From: Lentisphaerota bacterium
GTDB taxonomy: Bacteria; Verrucomicrobiota; Kiritimatiellia; CAIQIC01; Lenti-01
Direction: 5' to 3'
Assembly (NCBI GenBank): GCA_012514035.1
Contig: JAAZBB010000003.1
Location: 1-64,000 of the forward strand
Length of the DNA: 64,000 nt
A model generated the notes under the pieces. That model searched no databases. It worked only from the letters and a program-made list of their open reading frames with translations, and was not told where the DNA came from. The translations under genes were made by a program, and so were the position numbers. Of this stretch, positions 7,258 to 15,891 are shown piece after piece; positions within the stretch are counted from its first letter, which is position 1, and each line of letters opens with the position of its first letter.

Positions 7258-9873
7258 CTACTTTTGCTGGATGCGGTAGAAACAGCCGACATTCGTTGTC
7301 GCTAGCGTGACGGTGGCGTCCGCGAGGTTCGTATAGAACTGCCAGCCGTTGGAGGCGGTCAGGTCGGTCGTCATCCAGACCTCGTAGTCGCAGAGCGGAT
7401 TCAAGCCGCTCACCTCCAGCACCAAACCGTCGTCGGTCGCCGTGGCCGCCACGGCTTCCAGTTCGGCCGGGACCTGCAGGATGACCGGCCGGCTGGCCGC
7501 TGCACCCAGCGGACCCACGCTGTTGGCCATCACCGAGCTGCCGACCGGGAAGTCCCCGGTCATGCGCAGGAGGACGCCGTTGCCGATGGCCCCGCGGCTG
7601 TCGGGATCCGCCAGCAGGCCGGCCAGGTCGAACGTGATCACTGATCCATCGGCATTGGGCGTGCCGACCGAACAGGTCGCCAGATAATCCCCGCCGGGCG
7701 TAATCCAGTCCACGCCGGCGGCCGCCTGGTTCCACGTGGCTTCGCCCACGCGGAACGGCGTGGTCACGGCATGGGCCACCACCGGATTGGCCGAAAGATC
7801 GGAACGGCTTCCGCTGCGCGCCAGCAGCAGGTTGAGGCGGCCGACCTGCAGCGGATCCACATCCAGCAGCGCGGAGGACAGTTTCATCAGGGTGCGACAT
7901 TCGGTGCCATCGCTGTTCAGCAGCACCTTCATGGTCGTCTTGGAAGAGAAATTGCTGTCCTGATATCCGACGCCACTGTCCACGTATGTCGCCGCCACGG
8001 GGTTTTCGGACACCACGACCTGCGCGCCGTTGCTGAACAGGTTCATGCGGGGGCTGCCGACGTAGGATCCGTTCGTGGCGACGGCCGAGTCCATGCGCAT
8101 AAGGAGGCCATGGGCCACGGCGCCGGCGTTCGTGAGCAGTGACCGGACGTCGAACGTCAGCGTCTTTTCCGTCGTCGCGTAAACGCCCGTCACCACGGTT
8201 CCCGCCTCGAAGTCGCCGCCTGCGGCGGCCCAATTCACCGCTCCGACGCCGGTCAAGGCGCTGTTCCAAGTGGCGGCGTCCTCGGGCACGGTTCCGAACG
8301 CGCGCGTCGTCGGATGCAGGAGAATCGGAATGGTCTCGCCACCGTCGCCGATGGTGTTCACGTTGAATTGCAGGGAAACGGAATCCACCGTCGGCAGGTC
8401 CAGATCCAGCGCCGCCGCCGGCAGGGTCAGCAAGGCGCGGGTTTCGGTGCCGCCGTCCAGGTTGACCAGCACCTTGACCGTGTTGCTGGCGAAGAAGGGA
8501 TCATCGGGCCAGGCGCTGTCCATGTAGTAGAACACCGGCAGTGCATAGCCGCCGGTTCCGCCGGCCAGGGCGGCATATTCCGTGATCCGGATCCAGGAGT
8601 GCTTGTTCCGCGTATCCACCACGAAATCGTCGGGACGGTACAGATTCACGCGCGGCATGGTTTGGGCATCCTCAATGGCTGGCCAATTGGAGGGATCCAT
8701 CACGGCGATGGCGCCGTTGGCAACCAGCATCTCCCGCGCTGCGGCATCCTTCCACAACGCCGTCAGGTCGAAGATCGCCGTCCTGGCGGTGTTGTCCACC
8801 GCGGCTTCCACGCGATAGGCTTCTGCCCAATCGCCGCCGCCGCCGGCATTCGTCCAGGCCGTGCGGACATAGGCCGCGTCACCGGCATCCACTGGCCCGT
8901 CGGCATAGGTCCAGGAGGGCCCGTTGGTCGGGTTCGGATCGGCGTACTGCAGTTTGCGCACCAGCTTGGTGGGGGTCGTGATGGGATACAGGAAAATTTT
9001 CTCGCCGCTCCAGGTGTTGATTTCCGCATCAAATTTGGCGACGACCGACTGGATGCGATCCGGATTCACGTTGGTCAGACTCGCGGGCATGGAGAGAATG
9101 GCGCGGCATTCGCTGCCATCCTGGCCGTTGAGCAGGATCTTGCCGACCGTGGACAACTCCTGTTCCCAGTACACGGTTTCCGAGTCCCGGCTGTCGATGT
9201 AGCTGACCGCGAAATCACGGGCGTTGGTATAGGCATCGATCAGAACGGCGGACACTGCGGGATGCTGGGCGACGTTGGTGCTGTTGGGATTCACCAGCGT
9301 CACGCGCAGGAAATTGCCGTCGGCGGGCCAGTTGTCGGCGTCCAGGCGGATCAACGCGCCGTTGGCCAGCAAGGCCGCGAACGTGTTGGTGTCAGCAAGC
9401 AGCGGCAGGAGATCCCACGTCACGGTGTTGGAGTTGGTGTCCACGCTGGCGGCCACGTTGTTGGTCAGGTAGTCGCCGCCGGGATTGGTCCACGACCCGC
9501 TCTTGGTGCGCTTGAGCCACGTGGCCCGGTCAGAGTAATAGGCGTTGGCCAGTGGATGGAGGCGCAGAACGCGGCCATCGTAGTTCTTGGTCGAGACGGA
9601 CACCGCCAACGTGGCTTTCGCCAGCCGGTTGGTGTCCAGGTTCGCCAGATCGGCCGGCAGCTTGAGCAGCACGCGCGTTTCGCTCGGCGCGCCGTCCAGC
9701 ACGAGCTTGGAGGACGTGGCGGCGCTGAAGTTGTTCGTCTGGTCTGCGCTATCCACGTGCGTCATTTCGGTGACGCCGTAGGAATGCCCTTGCGTGACGG
9801 CCCACGCTACGGGCGACCAAATCCAGACCATGGCCATCAGGCCCAGCCATCGTTTTGCGTTCATGTTCTTCAT
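7258..9873 (-). CDS. Exported protein with four DNRLRE-type repeats
   Basis: An exported protein of about 871 residues. The N-terminus (MKNMNAKRWLGLMAMVWIW and on to AWA) is a signal peptide; AAGGAAG lies just upstream of ATG 9873. Four copies of a ~200-residue beta-rich module follow, each with a Y-x-DS start, a KVLLN-DG strand, an ETR or ECR motif and a later W-N-x-A turn. This fits the DNRLRE (CBM96-like) domain family, which is found in cell-surface and carbohydrate-binding proteins. The C-terminus is a fibronectin-like segment closing in a CFYRI strand. It lies downstream of a prepilin gene on the same strand and may be exported with it. Confidence 0.75.
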   Translation of the reverse strand: MKNMNAKRWLGLMAMVWIWSPVAWAVTQGHSYGVTEMTHVDSADQTNNFSAATSSKLVLDGAPSETRVLLKLPADLANLDTNRLAKATLAVSVSTKNYDGRVLRLHPLANAYYSDRATWLKRTKSGSWTNPGGDYLTNNVAASVDTNSNTVTWDLLPLLADTNTFAALLANGALIRLDADNWPADGNFLRVTLVNPNSTNVAQHPAVSAVLIDAYTNARDFAVSYIDSRDSETVYWEQELSTVGKILLNGQDGSECRAILSMPASLTNVNPDRIQSVVAKFDAEINTWSGEKIFLYPITTPTKLVRKLQYADPNPTNGPSWTYADGPVDAGDAAYVRTAWTNAGGGGDWAEAYRVEAAVDNTARTAIFDLTALWKDAAAREMLVANGAIAVMDPSNWPAIEDAQTMPRVNLYRPDDFVVDTRNKHSWIRITEYAALAGGTGGYALPVFYYMDSAWPDDPFFASNTVKVLVNLDGGTETRALLTLPAAALDLDLPTVDSVSLQFNVNTIGDGGETIPILLHPTTRAFGTVPEDAATWNSALTGVGAVNWAAAGGDFEAGTVVTGVYATTEKTLTFDVRSLLTNAGAVAHGLLMRMDSAVATNGSYVGSPRMNLFSNGAQVVVSENPVAATYVDSGVGYQDSNFSSKTTMKVLLNSDGTECRTLMKLSSALLDVDPLQVGRLNLLLARSGSRSDLSANPVVAHAVTTPFRVGEATWNQAAAGVDWITPGGDYLATCSVGTPNADGSVITFDLAGLLADPDSRGAIGNGVLLRMTGDFPVGSSVMANSVGPLGAAASRPVILQVPAELEAVAATATDDGLVLEVSGLNPLCDYEVWMTTDLTASNGWQFYTNLADATVTLATTNVGCFYRIQQK

Positions 9874-9911
9874 TCTTCCTTGGCTTGTTCTTAAAATGAC
9901 CTCGCTCCGGT

Positions 9912-10688
9912 TTAATAAAGGTAGGGGTACCATTCCAGGTCATCGTAGGCGGGGACGTCGGAGCGGGTTCGCGCCCAGACGTCGTCGCGCCACTTCACGT
10001 GGCCGTCCAAAAAAAGCACGTTGCACCCCTCCCCCCCCATGAACCGCCAATGGCGTACGGAAAGGGCGGTGGCGTCTTCCGCCGTGTGGCGACCGGCTTC
10101 GGGGTTGGGATACTTGCCGCCGAAAACGCCGTCGCCGGGCTCCACGGCCTGCTCGAACATCAGGATGGTTTGGGCCGGGGCCGTGCAGTGCGGAAGAAAC
10201 AGATAGCTGGGCTGGTTGGGCCGGCCGCCAAGGCCATAATCAAAGTCCTGCTCCAGGTAGGAATTCATCGCGTAAGAGTGATAGCTCTTGCCTGGCCGCG
10301 CCTTGACGGACGGGCACTGCCAGAAGCCGCCAGTCGGTTTTTGGTCCTTGGGATAGTCGCGCCAGGCCTTTGAATCCATGTAATTGGGCGGCAATTCATC
10401 CACGTAGCTGTGGTCGTGCGGCGAATCGGCCAGCCCCGACTTGTCGCTGCGGCTGCGGTCGTCGCAATGCGGCAGGAATCCCTTGTGGTCGGCCGCGTAA
10501 GCCATGAAGGCAATCCCCCAGAGCCGCAGGTTGTTCCGGCAGGCCGCCGCCTGCGCCTGGCGCAGCGACTGGGTAAACGCCGGGGTTCCGATCACCGCCA
10601 GCAGGAGGATCACGGCGCAGACCACCAGCAATTCCAGCAGCGTGAATCCGCGGGAACGGGCTAAATCCTTTGACGGGCGGGGGCGCAA
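9912..10688 (-). CDS. Type II secretion/prepilin-like protein (H-x9-DG type)
   Basis: A 258-residue protein with a prepilin leader: short basic N-terminus, then GFTLLELLVV with cleavage expected after Gly14 and the conserved glutamate at mature position 5. A long hydrophobic helix follows. The soluble part has the NVLFLDGHVKW motif near the C-terminus, characteristic of the abundant pseudopilin-like proteins of Planctomycetes, Verrucomicrobia and Lentisphaerae. It is probably assembled by a type II secretion or pilus-like machine. The gene ends 38 bp before the start of the DNRLRE protein on the same strand, so the two may be cotranscribed. Confidence 0.88.
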   Translation of the reverse strand: MRPRPSKDLARSRGFTLLELLVVCAVILLLAVIGTPAFTQSLRQAQAAACRNNLRLWGIAFMAYAADHKGFLPHCDDRSRSDKSGLADSPHDHSYVDELPPNYMDSKAWRDYPKDQKPTGGFWQCPSVKARPGKSYHSYAMNSYLEQDFDYGLGGRPNQPSYLFLPHCTAPAQTILMFEQAVEPGDGVFGGKYPNPEAGRHTAEDATALSVRHWRFMGGEGCNVLFLDGHVKWRDDVWARTRSDVPAYDDLEWYPYLY

Positions 10689-10701
10689 CTTGCTAGCCTT
10701 T

Positions 10702-10727
10702 CCGATCTACACATTCATGTATATCGG
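10702..10727. promoter_or_regulatory. Operator-like inverted repeat between divergent genes
   Basis: The arms CCGATCTACA (10702-10711) and TGTATATCGG (10718-10727) pair at nine of ten positions around a six-base centre. The site lies between the minus-strand prepilin start (10688) and the plus-strand HIT gene start (10808), where an operator for either gene would be expected. No regulator is identified. Confidence 0.35.
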
Positions 10728-10807
10728 GCGCAGGTTACCGGCGGGCGGACCCTTTGTCAAGAAAGGTTGCCCCGTGTGGCAGTCGGATTGGTGAACGGAA
10801 AGAAAAT

Positions 10808-11251
10808 ATGAAACGCTGCTTGTTATCTGCCGGAACCGTCTGGGCACTCGCTTGCCTTCTCTGCGCCGCCACGGCCGCCCAACCGACGACCGACTGCCCC
10901 TTTTGCCATTTTGCCGCGGAGGAAATCGTGGCCGCTGACGGTCCCTGCGTGGCGTTCCGCGATGCCCATCCTGCCAGCCCCGGACATACGCTGATCATTC
11001 CCCGGCGGCATGTGGCCTCGTTCCGCGACCTGACGCCCAAGGAATCGGCCGCCATGGATCGCCTCGCCCGGAAGCTGGCCCGGGATTTGCAGGCCGCCGA
11101 TCCCGCCATCACCGGCTTCAACTACGGCGTGAACGACGGCGGGGCGGCGGGCCAATCCATTCTCCACTGCCACTTCCACCTGATTCCGCGCCGAACCGGA
11201 GACCACCCCAATCCCCGCGGCGGCATTCGTAAGGCCATTTCCGCCCAGTAG
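10808..11251 (+). CDS. HIT-family hydrolase with an apparent signal peptide
   Basis: A protein of about 147 residues. The C-terminal half carries the histidine triad motif HCHFHLIPR, and the start of the mature region has CPFC, the zinc-type pair common in HIT proteins. HIT proteins hydrolyse nucleotide conjugates and normally act in the cytoplasm. Here the first ~25 residues (MKRCLLSAGTVWALACLLC and on) form a convincing export signal ending in an Ala-x-Ala site. ATG 10808 is preceded by GGAAAG and fits this signal exactly; an upstream start would add only a short non-conserved stretch. Export of a HIT enzyme is unusual. Confidence 0.85.
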   Translation: MKRCLLSAGTVWALACLLCAATAAQPTTDCPFCHFAAEEIVAADGPCVAFRDAHPASPGHTLIIPRRHVASFRDLTPKESAAMDRLARKLARDLQAADPAITGFNYGVNDGGAAGQSILHCHFHLIPRRTGDHPNPRGGIRKAISAQ

Positions 11252-11358
11252 CCCCCGTTTCGATCTTCGAACATTTCCGGATTTTTTGACGCCGTGTCTC
11301 GGGGCGGGGACAGCTTTCGGCGCGGCTGTGTTCAGCCCGGAATGAGGGCGGCGGGGCG

Positions 11359-12300
11359 TCAGGCGCGGGAGGCGAACCAGTCCCAGGTGGTGCGCAGGCC
11401 GGCAGCGAAACAATGGGCAGGAGTCCAGCCGAGCACGCGGCGCGCCAAGGTGGAATCGGCTTGGGACTCGCGGATATCCCCTGGGCGCGCGGGGGCATAG
11501 GCCGGGGCAAAGGGCTGGCCGGCCAGGGCCGCTATCTGCCGAGCGAGGTCGTTGACCGAAACCCGTTCGCCGTAGGCGATGTTGTACACGCCACCGGCTG
11601 CGCTTTCCGGAGCAGACAGGCACGCGAGATTCGCGGCGACGACGTCCTCGACAAATGTGAAATCTCGGGTTTGTTCGCCATCGCCGAAAATCGTCGGCTG
11701 GCGGCCGGCGGCATACGCACGCAGAAACAGGGGAATGACGGCGGCATAGTGGGAGGCGGGATCCTGGCGCGGACCGAAGACGTTGAAATAGCGCAGGGCG
11801 AAAAACTTCAGGCCGTACAGCCCGTGGAAGATCCGGCCGTAATGCTCGCCGGCCAGCTTCGACAGCGCGTAGCCGGTCAGCGGCGCAGGCCGCATGTCTT
11901 CCCGCTTGGGCATCTCGGGGTCATCGCCGTAGATGGAGGCGGAGGAGGAAAAGACCACGCGTTCTGCGCCGGCCGCGCGCGCGGCCAGCAGGACGTTCAA
12001 GGTGCCGGTGATGTTGACCTCATGCGTGGCAAGCGGATCATCGACCGACGCCTGGACGGAGGCAATCGCTCCTGCGTGGAAGACATGGCGGATGCCGCGC
12101 AGGGCCGCGTGCACCGCGGAAGCGTCGCGCAAGTTCCCGCGCACGAATTCCACGGATGGCTCCAGGCCCGCCAGGTTCTCCAGGCGGCCCGACGAAAGAT
12201 CGTCAAAAACCCGGACCCGGCCGCCCTGTCCGGCCAGGCGGCGGACCAGGTTGGAACCGATGAAGCCAGCGCCGCCGGTGACCAGATATTCCGCGCCCAT
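11359..12300 (-). CDS. NAD-dependent epimerase/dehydratase (extended SDR)
   Basis: A 313-residue enzyme of the extended short-chain dehydrogenase family. The N-terminus has the NAD-binding GGAGFIGSN motif; the active site is SSSASIYG plus YALSK (Tyr and Lys four residues apart), as in UDP-glucose 4-epimerase and related sugar-nucleotide enzymes. RYFNVFGPRQDP and the TRDFTFVEDV motif also fit UDP-hexose epimerases. It probably makes a nucleotide-sugar precursor for envelope polysaccharide. It lies 9 bp beyond the end of lptD on the same strand and near three glycosyltransferase genes. The exact substrate is not determined. Confidence 0.85.
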   Translation of the reverse strand: MGAEYLVTGGAGFIGSNLVRRLAGQGGRVRVFDDLSSGRLENLAGLEPSVEFVRGNLRDASAVHAALRGIRHVFHAGAIASVQASVDDPLATHEVNITGTLNVLLAARAAGAERVVFSSSASIYGDDPEMPKREDMRPAPLTGYALSKLAGEHYGRIFHGLYGLKFFALRYFNVFGPRQDPASHYAAVIPLFLRAYAAGRQPTIFGDGEQTRDFTFVEDVVAANLACLSAPESAAGGVYNIAYGERVSVNDLARQIAALAGQPFAPAYAPARPGDIRESQADSTLARRVLGWTPAHCFAAGLRTTWDWFASRA

Positions 12301-12309
12301 GCCGGGACC

Positions 12310-14550
12310 TCAACCTCCGATGGAACTGGCGAATTGCGGCAGGGCCAGCGGCCAGATCCGGAACCAGACGGTATAGTCGTCATCCCCCTCCGATCCTTGC
12401 TCCGGCCGGATGCGCAGGCCGAGCCCGATGCCCAGACAACTGGTGCGGTGCACCAGGTAGTAGGAATGCTCTTCGACGTTGGACTCCTCCAGATCCATCC
12501 GGGCATAGACCCGCGCGGACCAGCGCTGCTCGGGGAACAGCGTCAGATCCCCGGCAATCGCCTGGCGGGAATCCCGCTTGTACCGGTAATCCAAGCCGAA
12601 AGTGTAAAGCTCCGGCTGGCTGATCTGGGCCTGGGTGGTGAAGGTGCGGATGCTGCTGTCCTGGGTATCATAGGCGCCGTCGAAATCCCACGCGAACCAG
12701 GACCACGGACGGAGCTCGAACTTGAAGCCAATGTCGTTCAAGGCCTCCTGATCATCTTCGGGATCGAGCAGCAAGGTGGTGAAGATATCGGCATAGACCA
12801 GGTTGTGCGGAACGCCCAGTCGCTTGGTTTGCAGATAGTTCCGCATGCCCAGCAACAGGTCGTCGCGCTGGTCGAGCCGGTCCACGGCATCAAACTGCCA
12901 AAGTTCCTCCGGCAAAACGTTGGGCTCAAGCCGGAGGGTGTAGTTTGCATAGGGTTCGGCGATGTGCCGCAAATCTTCATCCTCCTCGATGCCCGTCGGC
13001 CCGCGATACAGGTCGCCGAACGCCTTGAAAGATGTTTCCATGCCCAGTTCGGGCAGGTGACGCCATACGGCCTCCCCGTCCCGGACGAGGGTTTCGGCCA
13101 CATTCGTGGTGCCGATCACCAGTCCTTCTTCATTGGTGACGGCCACTACGTTGGTGACCGTGCTCGATTCCAGGGTCTTCGAATAATAGGTCCCGCGATA
13201 CCCCGCGCGGGGAATCAGGCTCAGGAATCCAAAGTGGCGGGTCGGCCAGAAGACCATGTGGCGGGTGTCGAACCGGAAGGCATTGTAGTCCTCCTGGGTG
13301 GAACCGTCCGGAAAGACCCGCGCCAGATACCCCAGCGTGTTCTCCCCTTCGTAGTAGAGCGGCGTTTCCAGGATCTGCTGGCGGTTGACATTGAAAAACA
13401 CTTCGGGCAGGCGGTTCACGTTTTCATAGAAGTCGTTCAACCGCAGGTTCAGCCCGACGCCGGCGGTGTAGCGTCCGCCCCGGTGGGAAAGGGTGATCCG
13501 GTTTTCGGGCTGGACGTTCTTCTGGTATTCATCGTCAAAAAAGTCGCTCAGCATCCACGGGTCGCTCAGATAGTTCAGGCCGGTGATGAGGTAATCCCGG
13601 TCGGTCAGGTTGCGGCGGTCCTTCAACTGGAGCCAGTAGCGGTTGCTGTCGATGAGTTCTTCGCGCTCCGCGCGTTGCTCGTCGTCGCGCCAGGGATTCC
13701 GGTCGTTGGCATAATACAGCCGCAGCCTGCCCGCATATTCGCCCGTCGGGGCCTTCCAGGCCAGGTCCTCGCCCACGGCCACGCCGCGCTTTTGGCGGAC
13801 ATCAAAATGCGTATGGGTCTTGAACACGTCGTTGAGCCGGTGGTTGTAGGCCGTGAGCAGGAACGGCCCCATCTCGGAGCTGGCCCCCGGGGTGAACTCG
13901 AAATTCGAGAAGGCATCCATGTCCGCCTTCACGTAGGGAAACCAGAAGAAGGGCACCGGCCCGAGGTGGAAGCGAACGTTTTTGGCGCGCAGCACCCGGT
14001 TGTCCTCCAGGGTGGCGGAACTGGCGCGGATGGAATACTCGGAATTGCCGGGTTCGCAGGTGCTGAGCGTCACGCCCGTCAGCTCGGTCAGGCGGGGCGA
14101 CAAGCGTCGTGAGTCGGCGGCAGTCACATAGTATGGCGGCGCGCTGGCCTCGAAAGCCCCGAAATCGCCCGCGCCCGTCTTGAAGTTATAGCTGGCCTCC
14201 CCACCTTCCCAAACGTTGCCCTGGTAATGGATGACGATGTTGCCCCGGGCATAGACCTGTTCAGTGGCGGTATCCACTTCGGCATAATCCGCGGCCACCG
14301 AATCCGTGCCGCGCGTCACCTTGACATTCCCCCGGGCAATCACCACGCGGCGGACCGCGTCATAGGACAAATCATCCGCCTGAATGTCGACAATGCCGGC
14401 CAGCGGATTCGAGGCCAGTTGGACTCCCGGCCGGGGTTGGGCCACCGGCTGCTGGCCCGGCGCCGCTGTGCCCCACGCCAGACCGCCAACAAGCACCCAG
14501 AGCAATCTCCGGTTTCGGCTGACCCTCGGCATTGGCAAATCGGTTTGCAT
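12310..14550 (-). CDS. lptD: LPS-assembly outer-membrane protein LptD
   Basis: A protein of about 746 residues with a signal peptide, an OstA-type N-terminal domain (IVDIQADDLSYD, IARGNVKV, and a second YARGNIVIHYQG strand), and a long beta-rich C-terminal part with many aromatic-ended strands expected of the LptD barrel. The stretch VPFFWFPYVKADMD is typical of the junction. LptD inserts lipopolysaccharide into the outer leaflet, so the cell has an LPS-type outer membrane. It clusters with an epimerase and glycosyltransferases. The start may instead be ATG 14532; neither has a clear ribosome binding site. The protein lacks an obvious pair of conserved LptD cysteines. Confidence 0.85.
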   Translation of the reverse strand: MQTDLPMPRVSRNRRLLWVLVGGLAWGTAAPGQQPVAQPRPGVQLASNPLAGIVDIQADDLSYDAVRRVVIARGNVKVTRGTDSVAADYAEVDTATEQVYARGNIVIHYQGNVWEGGEASYNFKTGAGDFGAFEASAPPYYVTAADSRRLSPRLTELTGVTLSTCEPGNSEYSIRASSATLEDNRVLRAKNVRFHLGPVPFFWFPYVKADMDAFSNFEFTPGASSEMGPFLLTAYNHRLNDVFKTHTHFDVRQKRGVAVGEDLAWKAPTGEYAGRLRLYYANDRNPWRDDEQRAEREELIDSNRYWLQLKDRRNLTDRDYLITGLNYLSDPWMLSDFFDDEYQKNVQPENRITLSHRGGRYTAGVGLNLRLNDFYENVNRLPEVFFNVNRQQILETPLYYEGENTLGYLARVFPDGSTQEDYNAFRFDTRHMVFWPTRHFGFLSLIPRAGYRGTYYSKTLESSTVTNVVAVTNEEGLVIGTTNVAETLVRDGEAVWRHLPELGMETSFKAFGDLYRGPTGIEEDEDLRHIAEPYANYTLRLEPNVLPEELWQFDAVDRLDQRDDLLLGMRNYLQTKRLGVPHNLVYADIFTTLLLDPEDDQEALNDIGFKFELRPWSWFAWDFDGAYDTQDSSIRTFTTQAQISQPELYTFGLDYRYKRDSRQAIAGDLTLFPEQRWSARVYARMDLEESNVEEHSYYLVHRTSCLGIGLGLRIRPEQGSEGDDDYTVWFRIWPLALPQFASSIGG

Positions 14551-14633
14551 GCGCGGCAATCTAACAGCCCGACATTCGGCCCGCCAAGTTCAATCTGCCC
14601 GGCTGTGCCCGGTCCGCCGCATGGATCCCGCCG

Positions 14634-15827
14634 CTATTTCTTCCACTTGGGTTCGTACCGGCCCGTCCCCGCGTCCCAGGCCGCCAACAGCAAGGCCCAA
14701 TTCACTCCCCAGAAGGCCCCCAACAGCCCCAACAGCCGGGATTGTACCCGCCGCCCGGCGGCATAGGCCAGGCCACTGAACCCCAGCAGGCCGATCATCC
14801 CCCAAAAGATGATTCCCGCCCTCCCCATCATCCCATCATTCCAGCATGCCATCAGCCCAACGCTTCCAACAGCCGCAAGCAGGAAAAACGGCGTCAGCAA
14901 CCTCAGAAACTTGTGCGAAATCCATTGAAACCAGATTGGATTGGCAAAAATGGAGAAAATTCGGGGCTCCAGCCGCCCGATTTGCCAAATTCCGGCCAAG
15001 GTGCGCCGTTTGCGGAGATTTTCCTGCCGAAAATCGGTTGTTGGCAGGTCGAAAACCCGTGCCGACGGCTCAAAAAGGCACCGAAAACCCTCTAAAACGG
15101 ACCGCATGGGGATCAAAACGTCATCCACGAGCGTATTTTCCGGAATTTTCCGGCAAAGTTCCTTGCGGATGGCATACAAGGCCCCAGTTGCGCCGGGAAC
15201 AGCCCAAAAACGGCTCTCGCACTCCCGGATGAATTTTTCATAGCCCCAGTACGACTCTGCCCCCTTTTGCACCCCGCCCGCCGCCGATTCATACACCAGC
15301 GCCCCGGAAACCACGCCAACCTGTTCGTCCGCGAAATTCTCCAACAGCCAGGTCATCGCCCCCGGCTCCACCCGTTGCCGGGCATCCATCATCACAAACA
15401 CCGGCTGTGTTGCCCTGCCCATCAAATCATTCAACACCGCCGCCTTCCCGCGGCGCTGTTCAAATTCAAGAACGTGAATGATGGATTCAGGGTGCAGGGT
15501 GCAGGGTGCAGGCTGTCTGCCTGTTCTCTGCCCTCTGCCCTCTGCCCTCTGCCCTTTGATCTTTTCTCCCGTCCCATCCGTACACCCGTCCAGCCCGACC
15601 CAGATTTCCCGGATGGGCTCGGTCTTCGCCAATTCCAGCAGGTTCTCCAGCTTCCGCGGCAGATTCTCTTCCTCATTATGCGCCGCAATCAGCACGGAAA
15701 CCCCGGCCGCGAACCGGTCCTTCTTCACCGACCGGCAGCGAATCCGCGACAGCCCCCAGATCAACAAAGGGTAACCGGCATAGGCATATCCCAGAAACCC
15801 AAGGGAAATGATCATGACCCACAACAT
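14634..15827 (-). CDS. Family 2 glycosyltransferase with an in-frame repeat insert
   Basis: A 397-residue membrane glycosyltransferase. One N-terminal membrane segment precedes a GT-A fold (VSVLIAAHNEEENLPRKLEN, DGCTDGTG, RRGKAAVLNDLM, MMDARQ, and a DDVLIP site); two or three helices form the C-terminus. It probably builds a surface polysaccharide. Between the DGCTDGTG strand and the RGKAAVLND helix lies an unusual stretch (KGQRAEGRGQ, then TGRQPAPCTLHPE) encoded by two heptanucleotide repeats at 15488-15554; family members normally have a short loop there. A gain or loss of one 7-bp unit would shift the frame before most of the catalytic domain. A short intergenic gap separates it from a divergent glycosyltransferase gene. 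Confidence 0.85.
   Translation of the reverse strand: MLWVMIISLGFLGYAYAGYPLLIWGLSRIRCRSVKKDRFAAGVSVLIAAHNEEENLPRKLENLLELAKTEPIREIWVGLDGCTDGTGEKIKGQRAEGRGQRTGRQPAPCTLHPESIIHVLEFEQRRGKAAVLNDLMGRATQPVFVMMDARQRVEPGAMTWLLENFADEQVGVVSGALVYESAAGGVQKGAESYWGYEKFIRECESRFWAVPGATGALYAIRKELCRKIPENTLVDDVLIPMRSVLEGFRCLFEPSARVFDLPTTDFRQENLRKRRTLAGIWQIGRLEPRIFSIFANPIWFQWISHKFLRLLTPFFLLAAVGSVGLMACWNDGMMGRAGIIFWGMIGLLGFSGLAYAAGRRVQSRLLGLLGAFWGVNWALLLAAWDAGTGRYEPKWKK
15488..15554. repeat. Paired heptanucleotide repeats inside a coding region
   Basis: Three and a half copies of CAGGGTG (15488-15512) are followed after 14 bases by four copies of TCTGCCC (15527-15554). The two tracts lie inside the family 2 glycosyltransferase gene and keep its reading frame. 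Related CAGGGTT-type tracts occur in gaps at 36957-37000, 50521-50555 and 60268-60298. The tract may be a small dispersed element that landed in the gene. Confidence 0.9.
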
Positions 15828-15891
15828 GGACCTTATCTAACCCTAATTCGCCGGATGCTTCAATCCGGGATAACCGCCAGAATAATGGATT

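Noticed and set aside
11413-14112. Long plus-strand frame over the epimerase and lptD genes
   Set aside because: Shadow of the real minus-strand genes; no domain or ribosome binding site.
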